Under the pieces are notes generated by a model that did not search any database, was not told the origin of the DNA, and saw nothing but the letters and a program-made list of their open reading frames with translations. A stretch of DNA of 64,000 bases from Acidovorax sp. A79 (GTDB taxonomy: Bacteria > Pseudomonadota > Gammaproteobacteria > Burkholderiales > Burkholderiaceae_C), in assembly GCF_041154505.1 (NCBI RefSeq), contig NZ_AP028672.1, positions 4,938,501 through 5,002,500 of the forward strand. Reading direction: 5' to 3'. This document shows, piece after piece, positions 1-7,779 of this stretch (positions are counted from its first letter, which is position 1; each line of letters starts with the position of its first letter). A program made the position numbers and the translations under genes.

Positions 1-335
1 GCCACCGCGACATCCAGGCGGTGCAGAACTGGGTGCTGGAGCATCTTGCGGAGCCCATGCCGCTGGCGGCCCTGGCGGCACGCGCGGCGATGAGCGAGCG
101 GCATTTCCGGCGCGTGTTCACGCAGGAGACGGGGCAGACCCCCTCGGCCTTCGTGGAGTCCGCGCGGCTGGAAGGAGCGCGGCGCCTGCTCGAGTCGCAG
201 GCCGGGCTGCCGCTCAAGACCGTGGCCGCGCGCATGGGCATGGGTTCGGAGCAGGCCTTGCGGCATCTATTCGTGCGCCACCTGGGGATCACGCCGCTGG
301 CGTACCGGGAGCGGTTCAGCAGGGCGGGCGGCTAG
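1..335 (+). CDS. AraC-family transcriptional regulator, C-terminal part (5' end outside the window)
   Basis: The frame is open from the left edge, so only the last 110 or so residues are seen and the true start lies upstream. They form an AraC/XylS DNA-binding domain with two helix-turn-helix units: the first around 'LAARAAMSERHFRRVFTQE' and the second around 'VAARMGMGSEQALRHLFVRH'. The closing 'GITPLAYRERF' is the usual end of this domain. A C-terminal AraC domain with this wording is common in GlxA-like regulators that carry an amidase-like sensor domain, but the sensor part cannot be seen. The gene converges on the carboxymuconolactone-decarboxylase-like gene; no terminator is obvious in the 57 bp between them. 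Confidence 0.85.
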   Translation, partial: HRDIQAVQNWVLEHLAEPMPLAALAARAAMSERHFRRVFTQETGQTPSAFVESARLEGARRLLESQAGLPLKTVAARMGMGSEQALRHLFVRHLGITPLAYRERFSRAGG

Positions 336-392
336 TGGCCGCCGGGCGGGCAGCCCCGCCGTAGCGCGCCCCGCATCCGGCGTGGCCCACGC

Positions 393-794
393 TCATGCAG
401 CAGCCTGTGCCGTGCTGCGCGGCGGTGCCGCGAAAACCTCGCGCGCGGCGGCCAGCCCGTTGAGCGCCGCGGGAAAGCCGGCGTACACCGCCATCTGCAT
501 GATGACCTCGACGATTTCCTCGCGCGTGACGCCCACGTTCAGCGCCGCCTGCAGGTGCACCTTGAGCTGCGGCGTGGCGTTGCCCATGGCGGTGAGCGCC
601 GCGACGACGGCGATCTCGCGGCTTCTGAGGTCCAGGCCGGGGCGTGAATAGATGTCGCCGAAGGGAAACTCGATCAGGTAGCGGGCAAAGTCCGGTGCGA
701 TGCCGGCGAGGCTGTCGATGACCTGTTCGCCAGCCTCACCGTCGATTTCGCGGAGTTTGGCCAGCCCTTGTTCGTAGCGTGTGCGGTGGTGCAT
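393..794 (-). CDS. Carboxymuconolactone decarboxylase family protein
   Basis: The protein has about 133 residues from the ATG at 794; an in-frame ATG at 809 would add five. The core (residues 50-115) carries the family pattern with '[17 protein letters not shown]', a histidine near 80 and '[27 protein letters not shown]' split over two helices. It lacks the CxxC pair of AhpD-type peroxidase partners, so it belongs with the CMD/PcaC-like side. Such proteins act as small cytoplasmic oligomers; the substrate cannot be read from sequence, and a role in aromatic-ring degradation is not supported by neighbours. It is co-directional with, and overlaps by about 59 bp, the upstream MerR gene, so the two are probably co-transcribed and MerR-controlled. 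Confidence 0.82.
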   Translation of the reverse strand: MHHRTRYEQGLAKLREIDGEAGEQVIDSLAGIAPDFARYLIEFPFGDIYSRPGLDLRSREIAVVAALTAMGNATPQLKVHLQAALNVGVTREEIVEVIMQMAVYAGFPAALNGLAAAREVFAAPPRSTAQAAA

Positions 795-1197
795 GGAGGG
801 TGCTTTCATCAGGGGTGGATGCGGTGTCCAGGGAAACCTCGACCGCCCGGTAGTGCGCGATCTTGGCCTGCAGCACCTGGGCCGACTGCTGCATCGCCGC
901 GATGGCGGCCTGCACGTCGTTCAGGTGCGCTTGCAGCATCGCGCGCCGTTGCGGCACCGTGGCATCCCCTTCGCCGCGAAGCCTGGCGAAGGCCTGCATC
1001 TGCCCGATGGGCATGCGGGTCTCGCGCAGGCGCAGCAGGAACCCTATCCACTCCATGTCCGCTGCCGCATAGCGGCGCTGGCCGCCCGCCGCGCGGGCCA
1101 CTGGTGCGATCAGCCCCGCGCGCTCGTAGTAGCGCAGGGTGTGCGCCGTCAAACCCGTGCGCCGTGCGACATCGTTGATGGTGAGGTGGGATTCCAT
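736..1197 (-). CDS. MerR-family transcriptional regulator
   Basis: The 153-residue product starts '[20 protein letters not shown]' and continues with the MerR winged helix ('[10 protein letters not shown]', 'GGQRRY') and a long dimerisation helix ending near residue 120. No cysteines are present in the effector-binding tail, so it is not a metal or SoxR-type iron-sulfur sensor. A longer frame upstream to 1395 exists but encodes low-complexity Pro/Ala sequence over the tandem repeat and promoter and is rejected. The start at 1197 sits about one nucleotide after the predicted transcription start of a MerR-type promoter (1205-1235), so the mRNA looks leaderless. The gene overlaps the downstream CMD-family gene, its likely target. 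Confidence 0.85.
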   Translation of the reverse strand: MESHLTINDVARRTGLTAHTLRYYERAGLIAPVARAAGGQRRYAAADMEWIGFLLRLRETRMPIGQMQAFARLRGEGDATVPQRRAMLQAHLNDVQAAIAAMQQSAQVLQAKIAHYRAVEVSLDTASTPDESTLHAPPHTLRTRAGQTPRNRR

Positions 1198-1204
1198 GAA
1201 AGCG

Positions 1205-1235
1205 ATCCTAAAAGTTCGAGTGCACTCCAAGTCAA
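1205..1235 (-). promoter_or_regulatory. MerR-type promoter with 19-bp spacer and palindromic operator
   Basis: On the minus strand a -35 box TTGACT (1230-1235) and a -10 box TAGGAT (1205-1210) are separated by exactly 19 bp, the stretched spacing typical of promoters activated by MerR proteins. The spacer holds the perfect palindrome GAGTGCACTC (1218-1227). The predicted transcription start falls at about 1198, directly before the ATG at 1197. The site is therefore expected to be autoregulated by the adjacent MerR gene and to drive the CMD-family gene as well. Confidence 0.8.
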
Positions 1236-1291
1236 GGGGCATCTTGCGCCGACGTGCGCAGGAGGGGCCCGCGCACCCTGCGGCGGGGCGC

Positions 1292-1345
1292 GGGGCCTGG
1301 GGCCTGGGGCCTGGGGCCTGGGGCCTGGGGCCTGGGGCCTGGGCC
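1292..1345. repeat. Seven tandem copies of the heptamer GGGGCCT
   Basis: Seven exact copies run from 1292 to 1340, followed by a partial eighth (GGGCC). On the plus strand this gives seven evenly spaced G4 runs (eight runs counting the last GGG), which could form a G-quadruplex. It lies between the gltA terminator and the MerR promoter and is not in a credible gene. Copy number at such arrays commonly varies by slippage. Confidence 0.95.
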
Positions 1346-1381
1346 GCGAGGGGCGGCCCCGGCGTTTGCGCACAGGCAAAG

Positions 1382-1405
1382 AAAAAGCCCGCCAATGGCG
1401 GGCTT
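1382..1405 (-). terminator. Rho-independent terminator after gltA
   Basis: An 8-bp inverted repeat (AGCCCGCC at 1386-1393 with GGCGGGCT at 1397-1404) is followed, reading on the minus strand, by a run of T residues. It lies about 75 bp after the gltA stop codon and closes the sdh-gltA transcript. Confidence 0.8.
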
Positions 1406-1479
1406 GGGGGTTGTCGCGGATTGGCGCCCCAGGGGGCGCCGCGCCGCCAGCCAGCCGTGGACGGCTGGCGCGCGGCCGA

Positions 1480-2790
1480 TCAGCGCTTGGACAGGGGCGG
1501 TACGTCGCGGCGTTCGGAGCCGGTGAACAGCTGGCGGGGGCGGCCGATCTTGTACTCGGGGTCACCGATCATTTCGTTGAGCTGGGCGATCCAGCCCACG
1601 GTGCGGGCCAGCGCGAAGATGCCGGTGAACAGGTTCACGGGGATGCCGATCGCGCGCTGCACGATGCCGGAGTAGAAGTCCACGTTCGGGTAGAGCTTGC
1701 GCTGCACGAAGTAGTCGTCTTCCAGGGCGATCTTTTCCAGTTCCTTGGCCAGCTTGAACAGCGGGTCTTTTTCCAGGCCCAGCTCGGCCAGCACTTCATT
1801 GCAAGTCTCTTGCATGAGCTTGGCGCGCGGGTCGTAGTTCTTGTACACGCGGTGGCCAAAACCCATGAGCTTGACGCCGGAGTTCTTGTCCTTGACCTGC
1901 TTGATGAACTCGCCGATCTTTTCCACGCCGCCCTGGGCCTGGATGTCGTACAGCATGTTCAGCGCGGCTTCGTTGGCGCCGCCGTGGGCGGGGCCCCAGA
2001 GGCATGCCACGCCGGCGGCGATGGCCGCGAACGGGTTGGTGCCCGACGAGCCGCACAGGCGCACGGTCGAGGTCGAGGCGTTCTGCTCGTGGTCTGCGTG
2101 CAGGATGAAGATGCGGTCCAGCGCGCGTTCCAGCACGGGGTTGACCTTGTACTCTTCGCAGGGCGTGCCGAACATCATGCGCAGGAAGTTGCCTGCGTAG
2201 GAGAGGTTGTTCTGCGGGTACATGTAGGGCTGGCCCATGCCGTACTTGTAGGCCATGGCCACCAGCGTGGGCATCTTGGCGATCAGGCGGATGGCGGCGA
2301 TCTCACGGTGCTGCGGATTGTTGATGTCCGTGCTGTCGTGGTAGAAGGCCGACAGGGCGCCCACCAGGCCGGTCAGCACCGCCATGGGGTGCGCGTCGCG
2401 GCGGAAGCCCCGCAGGAAGAACTGCATCTGCTCGTTGACCATGGTGTGGTTGGTCACACGGCTGGTGAAGTCGGTCTTCTGCGCTTCGTTGGGCAGGTCA
2501 CCGTACAGCAGCAGGTGGCAGGTTTCCAGGAAGTCGCAGTTCTGGGCCAGCTGCTCAATGGGGTAGCCGCGGTACAGCAGTTCGCCCTTGTCGCCATCGA
2601 TGTACGTGATGGCCGACTGGGTCGCTGCCGTCGACAGGAAGCCCGGGTCATAGGTGAACATGCCCGTCTGCGCATACAGCTTGCGGATGTCGATGACATC
2701 CGGGCCGATGCTGCCCTGGTAGACCGGCAGGTCCACGCTGGGGCTGCCGTTGCTGAAGGACAGGGTGGCTTTGTTGTCAGCTAGCTTCAT
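1480..2790 (-). CDS. gltA: Citrate synthase (type II, hexameric class)
   Basis: The 436-residue protein condenses acetyl-CoA and oxaloacetate to citrate, the entry step of the TCA cycle. Catalytic residues are in place: His269 in '[10 protein letters not shown]', His313 in 'MGFGHRVYK' and Asp371 in 'NVDFYSG'; the '[10 protein letters not shown]' block is also typical. Length and N-terminus match the NADH-sensitive Gram-negative type. A good ribosome-binding site (AAGGAAAG) precedes the ATG at 2790. It is the last gene of sdhC-sdhD-sdhA-sdhB-sdhE-gltA, 63 bp after sdhE, and ends at a clear terminator. Co-transcription with succinate dehydrogenase couples expression of several TCA steps. Confidence 0.97.
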   Translation of the reverse strand: MKLADNKATLSFSNGSPSVDLPVYQGSIGPDVIDIRKLYAQTGMFTYDPGFLSTAATQSAITYIDGDKGELLYRGYPIEQLAQNCDFLETCHLLLYGDLPNEAQKTDFTSRVTNHTMVNEQMQFFLRGFRRDAHPMAVLTGLVGALSAFYHDSTDINNPQHREIAAIRLIAKMPTLVAMAYKYGMGQPYMYPQNNLSYAGNFLRMMFGTPCEEYKVNPVLERALDRIFILHADHEQNASTSTVRLCGSSGTNPFAAIAAGVACLWGPAHGGANEAALNMLYDIQAQGGVEKIGEFIKQVKDKNSGVKLMGFGHRVYKNYDPRAKLMQETCNEVLAELGLEKDPLFKLAKELEKIALEDDYFVQRKLYPNVDFYSGIVQRAIGIPVNLFTGIFALARTVGWIAQLNEMIGDPEYKIGRPRQLFTGSERRDVPPLSKR

Positions 2791-2853
2791 TGTTACTTTC
2801 CTTGGGTAGGTTGCCGATAATGATCCGGTCTTGGGGCATGCACCTTGGCCGCG

Positions 2854-3183
2854 TCAGGCGTGGAAAGCCGTCATCGCGCCACCGCTTTGTCTCAGCATGC
2901 CGAGCACTTCGCGCGCTTCTTCTGTGTCTTGTTCGCCCTGCGGCTCGCGCCGCCGCAGCAGCAGGTCCAGCAGGTCGTTGTCCGCCAGGTCCATGAGCGC
3001 GCGCAGGCCCTGCGCATGGCGCTGGGTGAGCGTGGGCTCGTAGCGGGCAAAGAACTGTTCGATGAACAAGTCGTTTTCAAGCAGGCCGCGCCGGCAGCGC
3101 CAGTGCAGCTTGCTCAATTCGCGCTCGTCCAGCAGCGGCGAGCCCGCTGCTGGCGCGATGGATGGAGTGGACAGGATTTCCAT
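2854..3183 (-). CDS. sdhE: FAD assembly factor SdhE
   Basis: A small protein of 109 residues that helps attach FAD covalently to SdhA. The hallmark motif is present as 'RCRRGLLENDLF' (the RGxxE motif), followed by the helical bundle 'LMDLADNDLLDLLLRRREPQ'. A longer frame reaches 3486 but overlaps sdhB out of frame; the ATG at 3183 is chosen because it falls just after the sdhB stop (30 bp) and gives a protein close to family size, with a slightly longer N-terminus. Its place between sdhB and gltA fits its role. Confidence 0.93.
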   Translation of the reverse strand: MEILSTPSIAPAAGSPLLDERELSKLHWRCRRGLLENDLFIEQFFARYEPTLTQRHAQGLRALMDLADNDLLDLLLRRREPQGEQDTEEAREVLGMLRQSGGAMTAFHA

Positions 3184-3212
3184 GGACTGGCGTCTGGGAG
3201 GGGGGGGCCAGG

Positions 3213-3917
3213 TCAGATGGCGCGGCGCACCATCAGTTCCTTGATCTTGCCGATGGCCTTCGTGGGGTTCAGGCCCTTGGGGCACACGTCCACGCAGTTC
3301 ATGATGGTGTGGCAGCGGAACAGGCGGTACGGGTCTTCCAGGTTGTCCAGGCGCTCGCCGGTCGCGTCGTCGCGGCTGTCGGCGATGAAGCGGTAGGCCT
3401 GCAGCAGGCCGGCGGGTCCCACGAACTTGTCGGGGTTCCACCAGAAGCTGGGGCAGCTCGTGGAGCAGCTGGCGCACAGGATGCACTCGTACAGGCCGTT
3501 GAGCTCTTCGCGCTCTTCAGGCGACTGCAGGCGCTCGCGGTCGGGGGCCAGTTCTTCGTTGATCAGGTAGGGCTTGATCGAGTTGTACTGCTTGAAGAAC
3601 TGCGTCATGTCCACGATCAGGTCGCGGATCACGGGCAGGCCCGCCAAAGGCTTCAGGACGATGGTGCCCTTGAGCGTGTTCATGTTGGTCAGGCAGGCCA
3701 GGCCGTTCTTGCCGTTGATATTCATGGCATCCGAGCCGCAGACGCCTTCGCGGCACGAGCGGCGGAACGACAGGGAGGGATCCTGTTCCTTGAGCTTGAC
3801 CAGTGCGTCCAGCAGCATGCGTTCGTGGCCGTCGAGTTCGATCTCGATGGTCTGCATGTAGGGCTTGGCGTCCTTGTCCGGGTCGTAGCGGTAGATTTGG
3901 AATGTGCGCTTTTGCAT
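3213..3917 (-). CDS. sdhB: Succinate dehydrogenase iron-sulfur subunit
   Basis: The 234-residue subunit carries electrons from FAD to quinone in complex II. The [2Fe-2S] ligands are Cys55, Cys60, Asp63 and Cys75 in 'CREGVCGSD' and 'NGLAC', the same Cys/Asp pattern as in E. coli. The [4Fe-4S] and [3Fe-4S] ligands are in '[11 protein letters not shown]' (145-155) and '[11 protein letters not shown]' (202-212). The residues after the second block, '[13 protein letters not shown]', line the quinone site. It follows sdhA by 25 bp. Confidence 0.97.
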   Translation of the reverse strand: MQKRTFQIYRYDPDKDAKPYMQTIEIELDGHERMLLDALVKLKEQDPSLSFRRSCREGVCGSDAMNINGKNGLACLTNMNTLKGTIVLKPLAGLPVIRDLIVDMTQFFKQYNSIKPYLINEELAPDRERLQSPEEREELNGLYECILCASCSTSCPSFWWNPDKFVGPAGLLQAYRFIADSRDDATGERLDNLEDPYRLFRCHTIMNCVDVCPKGLNPTKAIGKIKELMVRRAI

Positions 3918-3942
3918 GTTTCTTCTCTCGTGGGGCTACTGT

Positions 3943-5751
3943 TTAGAACGTACGGACCTTGGGGGGCACGCTGTCCACCGTCAGGGGCTTGAGGTTGACA
4001 GGCTTGTAGTCGAGGCGGCTGCCTTCGCTGTACCACAGGGTGTGTTTCATCCACTCCTTGTCGTTGCGGCCCAGCGGGAACTCTGCGTGGTCGGCAGGGT
4101 GCTCGTAGTCGTACACGGTGTGGGCGCCACGGCATTCCTTGCGGGCAGCGGCCGAGACCATCGTGGCCTGCGCCACTTCGATCAGGTTGTCCACTTCCAG
4201 CGCTTCGATGCGCGCGGTGTTGAACACCTTGGACTTGTCCTTCAGGGTCACGCTGCCGACGCGGCTGCGGATCTCGGCGATCTTCTTGACGCCTTCGTCC
4301 ATGCTGACCTGGGTGCGGAACACGCCGGCATGCTGCTGCATGGTGGCGCGGATGTCGCCCGCCAGGTTCTGCGCGTAGATGCCTTCGTTCGATTGGTCGA
4401 GCTGGTTCAGGCGCTCCAGCGTGCGGTCGGCCGCATCCTTGGGCAGGGGCTTGTGTTCCTTGTTCTTGTTGTTGAACTCGACGATGTGGCGGCCGGCGGC
4501 CTTGCCGAACACCAGCAGGTCCAGCAGCGAGTTGGTGCCCAGGCGGTTGGCGCCGTGCACCGACACGCAGGCGCATTCGCCCACGGCGTACAGGCCATTG
4601 ACCACTTCGTTGTGGATGCCATTGGCCTGGCGCACCACCTGGCCGTTGATGTTGGTGGGCACGCCACCCATCTGGTAGTGGATGGTGGGCACCACGGGGA
4701 TCGGCTCCTTGGTGATGTCCACGTTGGCGAAGTTGACGCCGATCTCGTACACCGATGGCAGGCGCTTGTGGATGGTGTCCGCGCCCAGGTGATCGAGCTT
4801 GAGCAGCACATAGTCCTTGTTGGGACCGCAGCCACGGCCTTCCTTGATTTCCTGGTCCATCGAGCGGGACACGAAGTCGCGCGGGGCAAGGTCCTTCAAG
4901 GTGGGCGCGTAGCGCTCCATGAAGCGTTCGCCATTGCTGTTGAGCAGGATGGCGCCTTCGCCGCGGCAGCCTTCGGTCAGAAGCACGCCGGCGCCAGCCA
5001 CGCCGGTGGGGTGGAACTGCCAGAACTCCATGTCCTGCAGCGCGATGCCGGCGCGTGCCGCCATGCCCAGGCCGTCACCGGTGTTGATGAAGGCATTGGT
5101 CGAGGCGGCGAAGATACGGCCCGCACCGCCGGTGGCCAGTAGCACGGTCTTGGCTTCCAGGATGTACAGGTCGCCGGTTTCCATTTCCAGGGCGGTGACG
5201 CCCACCACGTCGCCGTCGGCGTCGCGGATCAGGTCCAGGGCCATCCATTCGACGAAGAAATTGGTCTTGGCCTTCACGTTCTGCTGGTACAGCGTGTGCA
5301 GCATGGCGTGGCCGGTGCGGTCGGCGGCGGCGCAGGCGCGCTGCACGGGCTTTTCACCGTAGTTGGCCGTGTGGCCGCCGAAGGGGCGCTGGTAGATCGT
5401 GCCGTCGGGGTTGCGGTCGAATGGCATGCCGAAGTGTTCCAGCTCGTACACCACCTTGGGGGCTTCGCGGCACATGAACTCGATGGCGTCCTGGTCGCCC
5501 AGCCAATCGGAGCCCTTGATGGTGTCGTAGAAGTGGTAGTGCCAGTTGTCCTCGGACATGTTGCCCAGCGAGGCGCTCACGCCGCCCTGTGCCGCCACGG
5601 TGTGCGAACGGGTGGGGAACACCTTGGACAGCGAGGCCACGTTCAGGCCTGCGCGGGAGAGTTCAAGCGCGGCACGCATGCCGGAGCCGCCTGCGCCGAC
5701 GATGACGACGTCGAACTTGCGCTTGGTGATGTTAGCGTTGGTGTAGCTCAT
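3943..5751 (-). CDS. sdhA: Succinate dehydrogenase flavoprotein subunit
   Basis: The 602-residue catalytic subunit oxidises succinate to fumarate. The dinucleotide-binding motif 'VIVGAGGSGMRAALELS' is at 17-33, and His50 in 'RSHTVAAQGG' is the residue to which FAD is covalently bound. The substrate-site segments 'QFHPTG', 'GCRGEGAILLN' and 'HGANRLGTNSLLDLLVFG' are intact. The protein is soluble and anchored through SdhB, SdhC and SdhD. It sits between sdhD and sdhB with gaps of about 25 bp, as expected for one operon. Confidence 0.97.
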   Translation of the reverse strand: MSYTNANITKRKFDVVIVGAGGSGMRAALELSRAGLNVASLSKVFPTRSHTVAAQGGVSASLGNMSEDNWHYHFYDTIKGSDWLGDQDAIEFMCREAPKVVYELEHFGMPFDRNPDGTIYQRPFGGHTANYGEKPVQRACAAADRTGHAMLHTLYQQNVKAKTNFFVEWMALDLIRDADGDVVGVTALEMETGDLYILEAKTVLLATGGAGRIFAASTNAFINTGDGLGMAARAGIALQDMEFWQFHPTGVAGAGVLLTEGCRGEGAILLNSNGERFMERYAPTLKDLAPRDFVSRSMDQEIKEGRGCGPNKDYVLLKLDHLGADTIHKRLPSVYEIGVNFANVDITKEPIPVVPTIHYQMGGVPTNINGQVVRQANGIHNEVVNGLYAVGECACVSVHGANRLGTNSLLDLLVFGKAAGRHIVEFNNKNKEHKPLPKDAADRTLERLNQLDQSNEGIYAQNLAGDIRATMQQHAGVFRTQVSMDEGVKKIAEIRSRVGSVTLKDKSKVFNTARIEALEVDNLIEVAQATMVSAAARKECRGAHTVYDYEHPADHAEFPLGRNDKEWMKHTLWYSEGSRLDYKPVNLKPLTVDSVPPKVRTF

Positions 5752-5776
5752 TATTTTTTGCCTTCAGTCGGGGGAT

Positions 5777-6142
5777 TCAGAGACGCCACAGAACCTGGAT
5801 ACCCCAGCCAGCACAGCCGACCAGCCAGACGATGCTGAACACCTGCAGCGCCAGGCGCAGGCCCACGGGCTTGATGTAGTCCATCAGGACTTCACGCAGG
5901 CCGATCCACGCGTGCCAGGCCAGCGCAATGATCACGGAGAAGGTCAGCACCTTCATCCACTGGGCCGAGAAGATGCCGGCCCACTTGTCGTAGCCGATGG
6001 GGCCCTTGGAGAAGATGACCTGGGCCAGCAGGGCCAGGGTGAACAGGGCCATCAGGACCGCCGTGACGCGCTGGCTGAGCCAGTCGCGCAGGCCATAGTG
6101 GGCGCCGACGACGACGCGCTTGGAACCGTAATTGACGGACAT
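5777..6142 (-). CDS. sdhD: Succinate dehydrogenase membrane anchor subunit
   Basis: The 121-residue protein has three hydrophobic segments (about 20-45, 55-85 and 97-119). The 'HAWIGLREVLMDY' block after the second segment is the conserved region near heme b and the quinone site. With SdhC it anchors complex II in the cytoplasmic membrane. It lies between sdhC and sdhA in the operon. Confidence 0.93.
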   Translation of the reverse strand: MSVNYGSKRVVVGAHYGLRDWLSQRVTAVLMALFTLALLAQVIFSKGPIGYDKWAGIFSAQWMKVLTFSVIIALAWHAWIGLREVLMDYIKPVGLRLALQVFSIVWLVGCAGWGIQVLWRL

Positions 6143-6207
6143 GGAGATTTCCTATCGTTTTCGGCGGGCACTGCCTGGCAGCAGCCACCGTTTCATGGGT
6201 TGATCGA

Positions 6208-6642
6208 TCAGTACAGGCCGAAGAGCTTGGCGCCCAGCACCAGGGCCAGGGCGATGCTGATCGCGAGCACGGTCAGGGCCGAGGTCTTGCCGAATTCCTT
6301 GTTCACCGCGCTGTGGCTCACATCCATCCACAGGTGGCGCAGGCCGGCGGTGAAATGGTGCAGGTACGACCAGATCAGGGCCAGGGCCACCAGTTTGATG
6401 AACCAGCCGGGCACGAAGCCGATGCCGATGCTGAACGCCGAGGTGAATTTGGCGAACGAGATTTCGGACGACACCGAGGTGTCGAACATCCAGATGATGA
6501 AAGGCAGCAGCAGGAACATGATCAGCCCGCTGCCGCGGTGCAGGATCGAAACCCACGCTGCAGGCGTCATGCGGTAGGTGGTCAGGTCCTTGAAGGCATT
6601 GATGTTGCGGAATTCAGGCCGTTTCTTGGCGAGTTCTGTCAT
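6208..6642 (-). CDS. sdhC: Succinate dehydrogenase cytochrome b556 subunit
   Basis: The 144-residue first gene of the operon. It has the SdhC signature 'SILHRGSGLIMFLLLPF' near residue 35-50 and a second conserved block 'SYLHHFTAGLRHLWMD' whose histidines include the probable heme ligand. Three membrane segments are visible. The short plain N-terminus 'MTELAKKRPEFRNIN' fits betaproteobacterial homologues. Confidence 0.94.
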   Translation of the reverse strand: MTELAKKRPEFRNINAFKDLTTYRMTPAAWVSILHRGSGLIMFLLLPFIIWMFDTSVSSEISFAKFTSAFSIGIGFVPGWFIKLVALALIWSYLHHFTAGLRHLWMDVSHSAVNKEFGKTSALTVLAISIALALVLGAKLFGLY

Positions 6643-6776
6643 GTTGTGTGCTTTCGTGGATGTAACTGCTTTGTAATTTGAAGATGCAAAGAACGCAAAA
6701 TTCTATTGCAACGCAACAAGCATGGGTTTGTCGCAGGTGGAATGTTCGACGTTTCCGCTCAGGTGCCAGGGTGGTG
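6643..6776 (-). promoter_or_regulatory. Leader and probable promoter region of the sdh-gltA operon
   Basis: This 134-bp gap between the GntR gene and sdhC must hold the operon promoter. The stretch 6670-6720 is much more AT-rich than its surroundings and contains a good -10 candidate TAGAAT (6700-6705, minus strand), but no convincing -35 box is seen 16-18 bp upstream of it. No copy of the TCTTATATAAGA palindrome found upstream of mdh is present here. Confidence 0.4.
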
Positions 6777-7565
6777 TCAGCTCAGTTCGTTACGGTAGTG
6801 GTGGGTGTCGGTGAGGTAGAGGCCCCGCCGTAACTCCATGGGAACGTCGTTGTAGGTGTAGGCGATGCGCTCCACGCTCAGCAGCGGCGTGGCCTGCGGG
6901 ATCTGCAGCATGGCCGCCTGGTCGGCGTCGGGCAGCACGGCGCGTATTTTCTCCTCGGCGCGCACCATGCGCACGCCAAAGTCGAGCTCGAACATCGCGT
7001 AGGTGGGCCCCTGGTAGCTGGCGAGCTGGTCAGTCGTCAGCCCTTTGAAAGCCTGGCCCGGCAGCCAGATGTCCTCCAGGATGGTGGGGACGCCCGCAAA
7101 CGACAGGATCCGGCGGGCCTGGATCACCGGGTCGGCGCTGCGCAGGGCCAGCGCCCGCGCCACGTCCGCGCTGGCGCGCACGCGCCGGCAGTCCACCACC
7201 TGGCGCTGGGCGCGGCCTTCCACGCGGGCATCGCCCGTGTCGGGCATGAGCTTCAGGAAGCGGTATTGCACATGCTGCTCGGCATGGGTGGCCACGAAAG
7301 TGCCCTTGCCCTGGCGGCGCATCACGAGGTTTTCGGCCGCCAGCTCGTCGATGGCCTTGCGCACCGTGCCCTGGCTGACCCGAAAGCGCGCGGCCAGGTC
7401 CATCTCGCTCGGAATGGACTCGCCGGGCTTCCATTCACCCTGCTGAAGGCTTTGCAGGATGAGACCCTTGATCTGCTGGTACAGGGGGCTGAACGCGGGC
7501 GTGGCAGAGCCTGCGCCCGCCGAAGGCTGTGCAGGGGTGTCGGCGTTGAGCGGAAGCGAGGACAT
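6777..7565 (-). CDS. GntR-family transcriptional regulator (HutC/UTRA type)
   Basis: About 262 residues from the ATG at 7565; an in-frame ATG at 7625 is less likely because it would eat into the operator region. Residues 25-95 are a GntR winged helix ('YQQIKGLILQSLQQGEWKPG', 'IPSEMDLAARFRVSQGTVRK', 'RRQGKGTFVA'). The remaining part is a UTRA ligand-binding domain, ending 'ELRRGLYLTDTHHYRNELS'. It lies between the sdh-gltA operon and the divergent mdh gene, and a perfect palindrome sits just upstream of it and of the mdh promoter. The simplest inference is that it controls TCA-cycle genes in response to a small metabolite; the ligand cannot be predicted. Confidence 0.88.
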   Translation of the reverse strand: MSSLPLNADTPAQPSAGAGSATPAFSPLYQQIKGLILQSLQQGEWKPGESIPSEMDLAARFRVSQGTVRKAIDELAAENLVMRRQGKGTFVATHAEQHVQYRFLKLMPDTGDARVEGRAQRQVVDCRRVRASADVARALALRSADPVIQARRILSFAGVPTILEDIWLPGQAFKGLTTDQLASYQGPTYAMFELDFGVRMVRAEEKIRAVLPDADQAAMLQIPQATPLLSVERIAYTYNDVPMELRRGLYLTDTHHYRNELS

Positions 7566-7630
7566 GGCGATCAGAAAAATGGCGCGCTGCGCACGGGGGG
7601 TGTGCGAGCTTGTTCCAGTCTTCAATCATA

Positions 7631-7650
7631 TCTTATATAAGACATAAGAC
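7631..7650. promoter_or_regulatory. Probable GntR operator: palindrome TCTTATATAAGA plus an extra half-site
   Basis: The perfect 12-bp palindrome TCTTATATAAGA occupies 7631-7642. Its right arm ATAAGAC (7637-7643) is repeated directly afterwards at 7644-7650, giving a 7-bp direct repeat. It lies 3 bp upstream of the mdh -35 box and about 65 bp from the GntR start, so one bound regulator could affect both genes. AT-rich palindromes of this kind are usual for HutC-type GntR proteins; assignment to the adjacent regulator is inferred from position. Confidence 0.65.
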
Positions 7651-7653
7651 AAA

Positions 7654-7683
7654 TTGACCGGGGTGCCCAATCGGCGGTACACT
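7654..7683 (+). promoter_or_regulatory. Probable mdh promoter
   Basis: A -35 box TTGACC (7654-7659) and a -10 box TACACT (7678-7683) are separated by 18 bp. Transcription would start near 7690, giving a leader of about 90 nt before the mdh ATG. The predicted GntR operator ends just upstream of the -35 box. Confidence 0.6.
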
Positions 7684-7779
7684 CCAAGGCTGTTTTGCGG
7701 GGCACGGGCTGCTGGTAACAGGCGCTGGTGCTTGCGTTGCACACACACCTGTTTTCCTCACTTCCCTGGAGTTTTCACC

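Noticed and set aside
1260..1480. Longer MerR protein starting at 1395
   Set aside because: The added residues translate the tandem repeat and the promoter and are not MerR-like.
781..2784. 667-residue plus-strand frame opposite gltA and MerR
   Set aside because: It is the antisense of two clear genes and crosses the tandem repeat; composition reflects reverse reading.
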